From the NCBI GenBank assembly GCA_046349255.1, contig JAXMCR010000004.1, positions 372,001-436,000 on the forward strand: a stretch of 64,000 nucleotides of DNA, in the 5' to 3' direction. This stretch comes from DAIODI01 sp046349255 (GTDB lineage Bacteria; Pseudomonadota; Alphaproteobacteria; Rhizobiales; Aestuariivirgaceae). Positions 17,842 to 26,251 of the stretch are shown here, piece after piece. The notes below the pieces were generated by a model. It was given only the letters and a program-made list of their open reading frames with translations. It did no database searches and was not told the origin of the DNA. The number at the start of each line of letters is the position of its first letter. Positions within the stretch are counted from its first letter, which is position 1. The position numbers and the translations under genes were made by a program.

Positions 17842-18981
17842 ATGGCCGAGATCCGCGTGGAAAACCTGCACAAGTCCTTCGGCGATTTCGTCGCCGTGAA
17901 GGACTCGACCTTCACGATCGACGACGGTTCATTCTTCTGCCTGCTCGGCCCTTCCGGTTGCGGCAAGACGACGACGCTGCGGATGATCGCGGGGCTCGAA
18001 CTGCCGACATCGGGCAAGATCTTTCTCGGTGGTGACAACGTTGCGTTCAAGCGCGCATCCGAGCGTGACATCGCCTTCGTTTTCCAGCTTTTTGCGCTCT
18101 ATCCGCACATGAACGTGCGCAAGAACATCGGCTTTCCCCTGGTTTGCCAGGGCGTGCCTTCCGGCGAAATCCGCTCTCGGGTCGAGGAAACCGCACGGCT
18201 CCTGCGCATCGACCACCTGCTCGACAAGCCGGTGTCCGGCCTAGCTGGCGGTGACCGCCAGCGCGTGGCGCTGGGGCGCGCCATCGTGCGCCGGCCGAAG
18301 GCGTTCCTGATGGACGAGCCGCTCGGCACACTCGACTCCGAGTTCCGTCACCTCATGTGCCAGGAACTGCGTGGGCTGCACAATCGCATCGGTGCGACCA
18401 CCGTCTACGTGACGCACGACCAGCTCGAGGCGATGTCGATGGCGGACACGATCGCCATCATGAACCACGGCGTGGTCGAGCAGATCGGGCCGCCGCAGGA
18501 AGTGTACGATCGGCCCGCGACGATGTTCGTCGCCGACTTCGTAGGCTCGCCGCCGATGAATTTCCTGCCCGCGATTGGCGGAGCCGCAGCAGGCGCCGCC
18601 GCCGTCACCGTCGATGGCATGGCGATCGCGGTGCCGGCGTTCCGGGAAGCATCGTCCACGAACGAACTGGTGTTGGGCGTGCGGCCTGAGGACGTGCGCC
18701 TCGACGACAGATCGAAGTTACGGGCCGAGGTGTTCGGTACGGAGTATCTCGGCACCACGCAGATCGTGACGCTGACGACGAAGGTTGGACCCGTCAAGGC
18801 GCGCATCTCGGCGGATCAGCGGGTCGAGCGAGGCGACAAGGTCGGCCTGTCGTTCGATCCCGAAAAGCTCACGGTGTTCGACAAGTCGACCGGCAAGGCA
18901 ATCCGCAGCGCGCTTCACGATGGGCCGGGCGTGCAGGCGAGCGCGCGTCGGCGTGCCGTGGCGGGAGGCTCCCATGGCTGA
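17842..18981 (+). CDS. ABC transporter ATP-binding protein with atypical signature motif
   Basis: A 379-aa MalK/UgpC-type ATPase. Walker A is GPSGCGKTT (36-44) and Walker B is FLMDEP (155-160), followed by a C-terminal regulatory TOBE domain. The signature is LAGGDRQR at 134-141: the near-invariant serine of LSGG is alanine, and the segment before the D-loop reads PLGTLDSEFRH rather than the common PLSNLDAKLR. This may make one of the two ATP sites weak if it pairs with the next ATPase. It overlaps that gene by eight bases. Drives import of the operon's sugar or polyol. Confidence 0.88.
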   Translation: MAEIRVENLHKSFGDFVAVKDSTFTIDDGSFFCLLGPSGCGKTTTLRMIAGLELPTSGKIFLGGDNVAFKRASERDIAFVFQLFALYPHMNVRKNIGFPLVCQGVPSGEIRSRVEETARLLRIDHLLDKPVSGLAGGDRQRVALGRAIVRRPKAFLMDEPLGTLDSEFRHLMCQELRGLHNRIGATTVYVTHDQLEAMSMADTIAIMNHGVVEQIGPPQEVYDRPATMFVADFVGSPPMNFLPAIGGAAAGAAAVTVDGMAIAVPAFREASSTNELVLGVRPEDVRLDDRSKLRAEVFGTEYLGTTQIVTLTTKVGPVKARISADQRVERGDKVGLSFDPEKLTVFDKSTGKAIRSALHDGPGVQASARRRAVAGGSHG

Positions 18982-19990
18982 CGTGCAGCTCCAGGGGGTC
19001 ACCAAGCGGTTCGGCCAGACGACGGCGGTTTCGAACCTGTCGCTCACGGTCGCCGACGGGGAGTTCGTGGTGCTGCTGGGGCCGACGGGGGCCGGCAAGA
19101 CGACGACGCTGCGGCTCGTCGCCGGCCTCGAGGAGGCCGACGAGGGCAGGATCGCCATCGCCGGCCGCGACACCAAGGGCGTGAACGCCGCAGGGCGCAA
19201 CGTGGCGTTCGTGTTCCAGCAGTTCTCCCTCTATCCGCATCTCTCCGTATACGACAACCTGGCGTTTCCGCTGCGCGCACCGGCTCGTCGGGTGCCGGAG
19301 GACGAGATCCGGACGCGCGTGAACGACGTGGCAGAGATGCTGCGGATCGCCAAGAAGCTCAACAACAAGGCGACGCAGCTTTCCGGTGGAGAGATGCAGC
19401 GCGTGGCGATTGGGCGCGCGCTGGTGCGCCGCCCCTCGATCTACCTGATGGACGAACCGCTTTCCTCGCTCGATGCAAAGCTGCGCTCCGACCTTCGCCT
19501 CGAGCTGAAGCGCATCCAGAGCGACCTCGGCGCAACCGTTCTGTTCGTCACGCATGATCAGATCGAAGCGATGACCATGGCAGACCGCATCGGCGTCCTG
19601 AACCAGGGGGTGCTCGTGCAGACCGGGACGCCTCGCGAAATCTACGAAGACCCTTGCAACGTGTACGTCGCTTCGCGCCTCGGCCAGCCGCAGATCAACC
19701 TCGTGCCGGCAGGTCTGATCGACATGGGTGCGCTGCCGGCCGGAACCAAGACGGTCGGTATCCGGACCGAACACCTGGACATCCGGCCCGCGAGCAAGGC
19801 AAAGGCCACGGCGCAGATCGAGTGGGTTGAGCACCTCGGCGACCAGAACCACGTCCACATCGACGTCAACGGACACAAGCTGGTGACGCTGGCGCGCCCC
19901 GGCCAAGGTTTGAAGGTGGGCGACGCAGTACGGCTCGAGCCGGTGAAGCCGCTCTACTTTGACGCCGATGGCGAGCGGCTGAGGGCCTGA
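18974..19990 (+). CDS. ABC transporter ATP-binding protein (canonical MalK-like)
   Basis: A 338-aa second ATPase with Walker A GPTGAGKTT, intact signature LSGGEMQR, Walker B IYLMDEP, D-loop LSSLDAKLR and a TOBE-like tail. It starts at ATG 18974 within the end of the previous gene and ends two bases before dhaL. Two non-identical ATPases in one operon suggest a heterodimer, as reported for GlpS/GlpT of the rhizobial glycerol importer. Which polyol or ketose it carries is inferred only from the downstream dihydroxyacetone kinase genes. Confidence 0.9.
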   Translation: MADVQLQGVTKRFGQTTAVSNLSLTVADGEFVVLLGPTGAGKTTTLRLVAGLEEADEGRIAIAGRDTKGVNAAGRNVAFVFQQFSLYPHLSVYDNLAFPLRAPARRVPEDEIRTRVNDVAEMLRIAKKLNNKATQLSGGEMQRVAIGRALVRRPSIYLMDEPLSSLDAKLRSDLRLELKRIQSDLGATVLFVTHDQIEAMTMADRIGVLNQGVLVQTGTPREIYEDPCNVYVASRLGQPQINLVPAGLIDMGALPAGTKTVGIRTEHLDIRPASKAKATAQIEWVEHLGDQNHVHIDVNGHKLVTLARPGQGLKVGDAVRLEPVKPLYFDADGERLRA

Positions 19991-19992
19991 CG

Positions 19993-20598
19993 ATGCGCGA
20001 CAGCCCAAACCTTCGCACCCTGATCGAAACCGTGGCGCACCGGATCATCGCCGCCGCCGATGAACTCACCACGCTCGACCAGGCGATCGGCGACGGCGAC
20101 CACGGCGTGAACATGAGGCGCGGGTTCGAGGCGGTGCTTGCCGATATCGATGCGATCTCCGCGATTCCCCTGCCGCAGGCGCTCAACAAGGTGGGTATGA
20201 CGCTTGTGATGAAAGTGGGCGGCGCGTCGGGTCCGCTGTACGGTACGCTGTTCATGCAGCTCGGCAAGGAGATGCCAGCGGCCCCGACGAAAGACGACCT
20301 TGCAAAGGCATTTGCCGGCGCCATCGCCGCCGTAAAGGCCAGAGGCAAGTCGGAGACCGGGCAGAAGACAATGCTCGACGTGCTGTCTCCCGTGCACGAA
20401 GCAATCGCAGGGGCGAGCAGCGGCGAGCAGCTCGCCGCCATCGCGGATGCGGCGGCGGCCGCCACGGTTCCTATGAAGGCGACGCGCGGGCGTGCATCGT
20501 TTCTCGGCGACCGTTCCATAGGCCACATGGACCCGGGCGCACGCTCCTCTGCGATCATCGTACGGGCCATCGCCGATGCACTTGGAGGGCGTGCATGA
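19993..20598 (+). CDS. dhaL: Dihydroxyacetone kinase subunit DhaL (ADP-binding)
   Basis: A 201-aa protein of the DhaL family. The nucleotide/Mg-binding cluster LDQAIGDGDHGVNMRRG (Asp29, Asp34, Asp36, His37) is intact, as are GGASGPLYG and the downstream DPGARSSA. In PEP-dependent kinases DhaL holds a permanently bound ADP that is re-phosphorylated by DhaM and then phosphorylates the ketose held on DhaK. It begins two bases after the ATPase gene and overlaps dhaM by four bases, placing the kinase in the transporter operon. Confidence 0.93.
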   Translation: MRDSPNLRTLIETVAHRIIAAADELTTLDQAIGDGDHGVNMRRGFEAVLADIDAISAIPLPQALNKVGMTLVMKVGGASGPLYGTLFMQLGKEMPAAPTKDDLAKAFAGAIAAVKARGKSETGQKTMLDVLSPVHEAIAGASSGEQLAAIADAAAAATVPMKATRGRASFLGDRSIGHMDPGARSSAIIVRAIADALGGRA

Positions 20599-20984
20599 GC
20601 AACGTCGGAATCGTGATCGTCTCACACTCCCCGGACGTCGCGCGCGGGGCTGCCGACATGGTGCGGCAGATGGTCGGACCGGAGGTGCCTCTGGCCCATT
20701 GCGGAGGCGATCCGGGCGGCGGGCTCGGCACCAGCGTCGAGACGATCCTCGCTGCGATCGACACCGCCTGGTCTGAGGCCGGCGTAGCGATTCTCGTGGA
20801 TCTCGGCGGAGCGGAGACCAATTCCGAGATGGCGATCGAGATGCTGCCCGACGACCGGCGCGAGCGCGTGGTGATCTGCAACGCGCCGGTGGTCGAGGGC
20901 GCCGTGATGGCCGCTACCGAAGCGTCGTCCGGCTCGCCGCTCAGCGTCGTTCGCGCCACCGCAGAAGAACTCTACGGAGGCTAA
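20595..20984 (+). CDS. dhaM: Dihydroxyacetone kinase phosphotransfer subunit DhaM (EIIA-Man-like domain only)
   Basis: A 129-aa single-domain DhaM. The phospho-acceptor His11 is in IVIVSHSPDVARG, and GGGLGTS and LVDLGGAETN match the EIIA-mannose fold. In Escherichia coli DhaM is one long chain of EIIA, HPr and an EI-like domain; here those parts are separate genes in the same order. It passes phosphate from HPr to ADP on DhaL. Start ATG overlaps the dhaL stop, and the HPr gene starts three bases after its stop. Confidence 0.92.
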   Translation: MSNVGIVIVSHSPDVARGAADMVRQMVGPEVPLAHCGGDPGGGLGTSVETILAAIDTAWSEAGVAILVDLGGAETNSEMAIEMLPDDRRERVVICNAPVVEGAVMAATEASSGSPLSVVRATAEELYGG

Positions 20985-20987
20985 ACC

Positions 20988-21290
20988 ATGAGCGAGTCGG
21001 CGCACGAGACCATCCTCCTTACCCACGCCGTGGGCCTGCACGCCCGGCCGTCGGTGAAGCTTACCAAGCTCGCCAAGGGCTTTCCCTGCCGTATCGAAAT
21101 TGCAACGTCCACGGATGGTCCGTGGACGGATGCGAAGAGCATCGTCAAGGTGATGGCGCTGAAGGTCCCACGCGACACGCTGCTCCACGTGCGCGCCGAA
21201 GGGGAAGGCGCGGTCGATGCCGTTGCAGCTGTGGTCGGGCTGGTGGCGCGCGACTTCGACGAGACGCATGCCGATGCCGAGTCCGGTTGA
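20988..21290 (+). CDS. HPr phosphocarrier dedicated to the Dha kinase
   Basis: A 100-aa HPr-like protein with the active-site motif GLHARP (His18) and a Ser51 in DAKSIVKVMAL at the regulatory-serine position. It is encoded between dhaM and an Enzyme I gene, so it most likely relays phosphate from that Enzyme I to DhaM rather than serving a sugar PTS; no PTS permease is in the window. The end overlaps the start of the Enzyme I gene by about 23 bases. Confidence 0.9.
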   Translation: MSESAHETILLTHAVGLHARPSVKLTKLAKGFPCRIEIATSTDGPWTDAKSIVKVMALKVPRDTLLHVRAEGEGAVDAVAAVVGLVARDFDETHADAESG

Positions 21291-22869
21291 GCTGAAAGGC
21301 ACTCCTGCCTCGCCGGGCGTCGCTGCCGGCCCTCTCGTGCGTCTCAAACATTCGCGCGAGGTCTTTCGCCGCAAGGCTGGCGCGCCTGAAGCCGAGGCGG
21401 ACGCCTTCGCGGCTGCCGCTGCCAGTGCGGCAGCCGATCTCGCCGACCTGATGGGCCTGTCGGGCGAGGAAGCCGACGGCATCCTCGCCTTCCAGGTCGC
21501 CCTCCTCGAAGACGATGCGCTGACCGGTCCCGTGCAGGAAGCGATTTCAGCCGGCGCTTCGGCGGATGCGGCCTGGCGTTCCGAAATCGAGCGGCACATC
21601 GGCGACTACGAATCCGCTGACGACGAGTACTTTCGAGCGCGCGCAGGCGATCTCCGCGACCTGCGCGACCGCGTGATGCGGCATCTGTGCGGCCTCGGGG
21701 AAGATCGCCTGCCGCCCGGGGCCATCGTCGTCGGAGACGACTTCGCGCCGAGCCAGTTTCTTTCCGCCGACTGGGATGCCGGCGGCGGCATCGCGCTGAT
21801 CGGCAGCAGTCCCTCGAGCCATGTGGCGATCCTCGCGCGCGCCCGGGGCGTGCCGATGGTCGTAGGGCTCTCAGCGCTGCCCGACGGGCATGGCGAGGCG
21901 ATGATCGACGGCCGGGCCGGCCTCGTGGTGTTGTCCCCCGGCTCCGAAGAGCGCGCGCGCCTGGCGACGGCGGCGGCCGACCACGCTGCGGCAGCAGCAC
22001 GAGCCGCTACGTTCCTCCATCGACCGGCCGTCACGGCACGGGGAACGCCGGTGAAAGTGCTGGTCAACGTGGGCTCGCCGGCGGATGTCGAACGGATCGA
22101 CGTCTCGACCTGCGACGGCATCGGCCTGATGCGCACCGAGTTCCTGTTCCATGACGGTCACCCCATGCCCGATGAGGAGACGCAGTACCGGGCGTACCGG
22201 ACGCTTCTCCAGTGGGCTGAAGGTCGCCCGGTGACCGTGCGTACGCTCGATGCCGGCGGTGACAAGCCGATCCGCGGCTATACGCCGGACGGCGAGACCA
22301 ACACGTTCCTCGGCGTGCGGGGACTTCGGCTTTCGCTTGCGCGGCCCGACGTGTTCCGCGTGCAACTCCGCGCGCTCGCCCGCGCCGCGGTGCACGGCAA
22401 CCTCAAGGTCATGTGGCCGATGGTGACACGGCCGGAGGAACTGGACGAGGCAGCGGCACTGTTCGACGCCGAACTCGCAGCCCTGCAGGCGAAGGGGATT
22501 GCGGCCGCGCGGCCGCCGTTGGGCATGATGGTCGAGGTGCCGTACCCGGCGTTGATGCCGGAACGGTTCGCGAGTGCCGAGTTCCTGTCGGTCGGCTCGA
22601 ACGACCTGCAGCAGTACATGGCGGCGGCGGCGCGCGACAACGCGCAGGTCGCCCCGCTCGCGGAGGCGGTGATTCCGGGCGTCGTCAAACTGATCCGTGG
22701 TCTGACGGACTTCGGACGGGAGGCCGGCATCGACGTTTCGATCTGCGGTGATCTCGCGAGCGATACGCGTTACACCGAGCAACTCGTTGCCGCAGGCCTC
22801 CGCTCGCTGTCGGTGGCGCCCGCCGCACTCGGCCACGTCAAGGCGGCGGTTTCGGAGGCCGAAGCGTGA
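21268..22869 (+). CDS. PTS Enzyme I (PEP-protein phosphotransferase) of the Dha module
   Basis: About 533 aa. The phospho-histidine motif reads GSSPSSHVAILARA (His185), and the PEP-binding barrel has SVGSNDLQQYMAAAARDN and CGDLAS near the C-terminus, corresponding to Enzyme I active-site segments. It is somewhat shorter than the usual 575 residues. Two ATGs (21268 and 21274) are possible starts; both lie inside the end of the HPr gene. It takes phosphate from PEP and feeds HPr, DhaM and DhaL. It overlaps the following HTH-like gene by four bases (GTGA). Confidence 0.9.
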   Translation: MPMPSPVELKGTPASPGVAAGPLVRLKHSREVFRRKAGAPEAEADAFAAAAASAAADLADLMGLSGEEADGILAFQVALLEDDALTGPVQEAISAGASADAAWRSEIERHIGDYESADDEYFRARAGDLRDLRDRVMRHLCGLGEDRLPPGAIVVGDDFAPSQFLSADWDAGGGIALIGSSPSSHVAILARARGVPMVVGLSALPDGHGEAMIDGRAGLVVLSPGSEERARLATAAADHAAAAARAATFLHRPAVTARGTPVKVLVNVGSPADVERIDVSTCDGIGLMRTEFLFHDGHPMPDEETQYRAYRTLLQWAEGRPVTVRTLDAGGDKPIRGYTPDGETNTFLGVRGLRLSLARPDVFRVQLRALARAAVHGNLKVMWPMVTRPEELDEAAALFDAELAALQAKGIAAARPPLGMMVEVPYPALMPERFASAEFLSVGSNDLQQYMAAAARDNAQVAPLAEAVIPGVVKLIRGLTDFGREAGIDVSICGDLASDTRYTEQLVAAGLRSLSVAPAALGHVKAAVSEAEA

Positions 22870-23291
22870 GCCGAAAGCCAAAGCCGCTGCCCGAGCCATC
22901 GGCCGCGGCCGTGAAGACGTACAAGACGATCCTTGCTGACGTTCTCAATGCGCGGCCTTCGGGCACGCGCCAGCGCCTTGCCGGCGCGCTCGGCAAGAAC
23001 CGCAGCTTCGTGTCGCAGATCGCCAACCCTCAATATGCGACGCCTATTCCGTCCCGACACCTCGAGACCATCTTCGAGGTGTGCCACTTTTCCGCCGCCG
23101 CGCGCGAACGCTTCCTCAAGGCCTATAGCGATGCACACCCGGTCCGCATCGCCTCGCCGCCCGGAGAGCGCCTGCGCCGCCACGTCGTGATGCTGCCGGA
23201 TCTCGGCGACCCCGATCGCAACGCGAAGCTCGATCAGGCCGTCGCGGAGTTCGTGCGCAAGCTCGGCCGCATCTTCGAACCACACGCATAA
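22866..23291 (+). CDS. HTH-like protein between Enzyme I and dhaK (possible regulator)
   Basis: A 141-aa basic protein of no family I can name. Residues 34-60 (RQRLAGALGKNRSFVSQI) look like a lambda-repressor-type helix-turn-helix, followed by TPIPSRHLETIFEVCHF. The C-terminal part contains HVVMLPDLGDPDRN and a helical tail. Start GTG 22866 overlaps the Enzyme I stop, and dhaK begins 20 bases after it behind AGGAGG. Embedded in the kinase operon, it probably senses ketose supply and controls transcription, but nothing proves DNA binding. Confidence 0.65.
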   Translation: MSRKPKPLPEPSAAAVKTYKTILADVLNARPSGTRQRLAGALGKNRSFVSQIANPQYATPIPSRHLETIFEVCHFSAAARERFLKAYSDAHPVRIASPPGERLRRHVVMLPDLGDPDRNAKLDQAVAEFVRKLGRIFEPHA

Positions 23292-23311
23292 GACCGTCAG
23301 GAGGGAACCCC

Positions 23312-24301
23312 ATGAAGAAGTTCATCAACGCCGTCGACAGTGTGCTCACCGAGAGCCTCGAGGGGTTCGTCGAGGCGCACGGCGACATCCTGGCGATGGG
23401 CGATGAGCACAAGTTCGTGTGTCGCAAGACCCTGAAGCGGGGGAAGGTGGCCCTCATCTCGGGCGGCGGCTCCGGTCACGAGCCGCTACATGGCGGATTC
23501 GTCGGGCACGGCATGCTCGACGCAGCCTGCCCGGGTCAGGTTTTTACCTCGCCGACACCCGACCAGATGCTCGCGGCCGCGGAAGCGACCGACACGGGCG
23601 GCGGCGTGCTCTTCATCGTGAAGAACTACGAGGGCGACGTGATGAACTTCGACATGGCGCGCGAGATGGCGGGCCGCGAGATCGTCACGGTACTGACCAA
23701 CGACGACGTCGCGGTCGAGAATTCCCTCTACACGACCGGCCGGCGGGGCGTGGCGGGAACGATGATCGTCGAAAAGATCGCTGGCGCGGTGGCCGAGGCC
23801 GGCGGCGACCTCGCGCGCGTCAAGGCGGCGGGGGACCGGGTGAATGATCTCACGCGCTCGATGGGCGTCGCATTCTCGAGCTGCACCGTTCCCGCCGCCG
23901 GCAAGCCGACGTTCGACATTGGCGCTGACGAGATGGAAATGGGCGTCGGAATCCATGGCGAGCCGGGCCGGCGACGCGAAAAGCTGAAGTCGGCCGACGC
24001 GATCGCCGACGAGATGCTGACAGCCATCCTCGGCGACCTCGGCGCTGCGGCGAAGGGCAACTGCCTGCTGCTCGTCAACGGGTTCGGCGGTACGCCGCTG
24101 ATGGAACTTTACCTGATGCATCATGCGGCACGGAAAATTCTCGAGAAGCGCGGCCTGAAGATCGTCCGTGCACTCACGGGGAACTACGTCACGTCTCTCG
24201 AAATGGCAGGCTGCTCGCTCACCGTCACGATCGCCGACGAGGAAACGGTGAAGTTTTGGGACGCGCCCGTGTTTACGCCGGCGCTGCGCTGGGGGATGTG
24301 A
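23312..24301 (+). CDS. dhaK: Dihydroxyacetone kinase subunit DhaK (substrate-binding)
   Basis: A 329-aa DhaK. SGGGSGHEP (with His56) and GIHGEPG with His215, the residue that binds the ketose covalently as a hemiaminal, are both present. It phosphorylates dihydroxyacetone or a related short ketose together with DhaL and DhaM. GGAGGGAACCCC precedes the ATG. It is unusual in being the last gene, separated from dhaL by four genes. Family members also act on erythrulose-type tetroses, so the substrate stays open. It closes the operon that began with the ABC importer. Confidence 0.93.
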   Translation: MKKFINAVDSVLTESLEGFVEAHGDILAMGDEHKFVCRKTLKRGKVALISGGGSGHEPLHGGFVGHGMLDAACPGQVFTSPTPDQMLAAAEATDTGGGVLFIVKNYEGDVMNFDMAREMAGREIVTVLTNDDVAVENSLYTTGRRGVAGTMIVEKIAGAVAEAGGDLARVKAAGDRVNDLTRSMGVAFSSCTVPAAGKPTFDIGADEMEMGVGIHGEPGRRREKLKSADAIADEMLTAILGDLGAAAKGNCLLLVNGFGGTPLMELYLMHHAARKILEKRGLKIVRALTGNYVTSLEMAGCSLTVTIADEETVKFWDAPVFTPALRWGM

Positions 24302-24343
24302 CGACTGAATTGGCCTGTCGCGCCGTGTACGGATGATGCAGAC

Positions 24344-24370
24344 TCTCCCTCGTCGAATCGATTAGGGAGA
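24344..24370 (+). promoter_or_regulatory. Hairpin that covers the ribosome-binding site of the next gene
   Basis: TCTCCCT (24344-24350) is complementary to AGGGAGA (24364-24370) around a 13-base loop. AGGGAGA is the ribosome-binding site for the small gene at 24377. Pairing could hold translation down unless the RNA is opened. The stem is only seven pairs, so it may be chance. Confidence 0.35.
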
Positions 24371-24376
24371 ACGACG

Positions 24377-24700
24377 ATGCGACGTGCAAGGCTGTTCGGA
24401 TGGGCCCTCCTCGCAACGTTTGCCATGCTGGTGGGCGTGGAGATGACTGCGGAATCGTTCGAGCTTTCCGGTCTCGCCTGGATTTCGCCTGCGCTGGCAG
24501 TGGTTGGTCATCCGGCGACGCCTGGAAGCGTGGCGGGTGTCGCCCGTCGGACGACGCGGCGCACCATCCGGCGCGGCGCCTACATTGCGCACTTGCCGCC
24601 CGGCTGCCCACTCGGCAGCTACTACGGCTACAGCCTATACTACTGTGGCGGTAAGTATTACCAGCGTTCGGGCAGCGGCTACGTCATCGTTTACTTCTGA
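24377..24700 (+). CDS. Small secreted Tyr/Gly/Cys-rich protein
   Basis: A 107-aa protein with an N-terminal hydrophobic segment (about residues 8-21, after RRAR) that could be a signal or an anchor. A basic stretch (RRTTRRTIRRG) is followed by a tail ending LPPGCPLGSYYGYSLYYCGG and YVIVYF. The C-terminal pattern of LPxGC and YYxCGxxYY recurs in unnamed small exported proteins of Hyphomicrobiales as I recall. Two cysteines could form a disulfide. It follows dhaK by 75 bases and is probably its own unit. Function unknown. Confidence 0.65.
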   Translation: MRRARLFGWALLATFAMLVGVEMTAESFELSGLAWISPALAVVGHPATPGSVAGVARRTTRRTIRRGAYIAHLPPGCPLGSYYGYSLYYCGGKYYQRSGSGYVIVYF

Positions 24701-24714
24701 CCTCGCCGCCCAGC

Positions 24715-25683
24715 TCAGCGGATCTGGTCCATCGTGCACGTCTCGGGCGGCTTGTCGTGCCGCCACCGCACGAGGCGTGCGCCGTGACGCATGTGTTCGC
24801 CCGTGATGTGATCGGCGCTCACTTCCGCGACGAGCACGGGTTTGACCGGTACGGGCGTGCGTTCCTTGCCGGACCACCGGTTCTTGCCGCCTGGCGCACG
24901 GCCCGTGAAGCCGGATCCGCCGATCAGCGGCGCGAGGGTTCGCTCAAGTGCAGCGGCGTCCCGTCGGATCGGCATGCGGCCGACATAATTGAGCGCTCCG
25001 TCCGTGTCGTAGAGGCCGAGCAGCAGCGAGTCGATCGTCTTTGTACGTTCATTCCGGTAGAGACCGGCAACCACGCAATCGACGGTCTTCCACTGCTTGT
25101 ACTTTTGCATGGCCCGCTGGCCAGGTCGGTAGGGCAGGGCGAGGTCCTTGGCGACCAGCCCGTCGAGACCCCTGCGACCGATCCAGCGCCTCGCGGCCGC
25201 CGCCGAACGAGTTGCCTTCGAGAGCGTCACGGATGCCGTCGGACCGATCGAGGCCAGCAGCGCCTCCAGCGCGATGCGGCGATCGGCAAAGAGCGCATCG
25301 GTCAGGTCTCGGCCGTCGCCGTCCACTAGGAGATCGAATGCGATCAACGTTGCCGGAAACTGCGCGGCAAGCTTCTCGATCCGCGACTGCGCGGGGTGCA
25401 GGCGCAATTGCAGCGTCTCGAACGGCTCGCCCTCCACGACTATCTCGCCATCGAGCACAAACCGGGTGGCCGGCAGCGCCGCGAGGCCCTGCGCCAGTTC
25501 CGGAAAGTACCGCTCGAGCGGTCGCTGGTTCTTCGACTGGAGGTGCACCGAAGCGGCATCGCGAAAGGCGATGCACCGGAACCCGTCGTACTTTGGCTCA
25601 TAAAGCCAGCCGTCGCCTGTCGGGATCTTGTCCACGGGCTCGGCTTCCATGGGCTTGAGCGTCAGCGGCACAGGCAACGTCAC
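24715..25683 (-). CDS. ATP-dependent DNA ligase (LigC/LigD-ligase-domain type)
   Basis: A 322-aa stand-alone ligase. The adenylation motif is EPKYDGFR with Lys31; DGEIVV and LVAKDLALPYRPGQR (motifs III-V) and the OB-fold part follow. It lacks the nuclease and polymerase domains of full LigD. Such small ligases take part in repair, often alongside Ku/LigD non-homologous end joining, but no ku gene is in the window. The start is GTG 25683; ATG 25650 is an alternative. It is convergent with the small secreted protein gene. Confidence 0.88.
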   Translation of the reverse strand: MTLPVPLTLKPMEAEPVDKIPTGDGWLYEPKYDGFRCIAFRDAASVHLQSKNQRPLERYFPELAQGLAALPATRFVLDGEIVVEGEPFETLQLRLHPAQSRIEKLAAQFPATLIAFDLLVDGDGRDLTDALFADRRIALEALLASIGPTASVTLSKATRSAAAARRWIGRRGLDGLVAKDLALPYRPGQRAMQKYKQWKTVDCVVAGLYRNERTKTIDSLLLGLYDTDGALNYVGRMPIRRDAAALERTLAPLIGGSGFTGRAPGGKNRWSGKERTPVPVKPVLVAEVSADHITGEHMRHGARLVRWRHDKPPETCTMDQIR

Positions 25684-25783
25684 GGCTTGGTTTTCCCAAT
25701 CGGCTGGGGCTAAACAAACGACCGGGACCCGGCAAATGGTTCCGGCCGGGCCAATGTCGCCAGCGTGATCAGAGCGAGCACCT

Positions 25784-26251
25784 ATGCCGCAGATCTATGT
25801 CATTCGCGAAGACGACCTCGAAAGCGAGCCGACGCGCGAGCTCGTGCGCTTGCACCTTCAAGGCATGCAGGCGAACACGCCGCCCGGACTAGTCTTTGCG
25901 CTCGACCTGTCCGGACTGAAGAGGGACGACGTCACGGTCTGGAGCGCGTGGTCTGCCGAAAGGATCGCCGGGATCGGAGCGCTCCGGATGCTGTCGCCCA
26001 CGCATGGCGAGATAAAGTCGATGCGAACGCATCCGGATTTCCTGCGCCAAGGCGTCGGCGCAGCCCTCCTTGAACACATCCTCGTTGCGGCGAAGGATCG
26101 GGGAATTGTCCGGTTGAGCCTCGAGACGGGTAGCGGCCCTGCGTTCGAACCTGCGATTGCGCTCTATCGGCGTTTCGGATTCGTGGATGGCGATGCGTTC
26201 GGCGATTACACGCGCAGCACGTTCAACCAGTTCCTGCACCGTGATCTTTAG
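25784..26251 (+). CDS. GNAT family N-acetyltransferase
   Basis: A 155-aa acetyltransferase. Motif A is visible as MRTHPDFLRQGVGAALLEHI, where RQGVGA binds acetyl-CoA, followed by ALYRRFGF in motif B, near-typical of YbfA/PanZ-like small GNATs. It probably acetylates a small molecule or protein amine in the cytoplasm. It stands alone, divergent from the DNA ligase. Its stop TAG overlaps the TAA of the convergent carbonic anhydrase within four bases (26248-26251). Confidence 0.85.
   Translation: MPQIYVIREDDLESEPTRELVRLHLQGMQANTPPGLVFALDLSGLKRDDVTVWSAWSAERIAGIGALRMLSPTHGEIKSMRTHPDFLRQGVGAALLEHILVAAKDRGIVRLSLETGSGPAFEPAIALYRRFGFVDGDAFGDYTRSTFNQFLHRDL

Noticed and set aside
24302..24343. A terminator directly after dhaK
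   Set aside because: No GC-rich stem followed by T residues was found between the dhaK stop and the ribosome-site hairpin.
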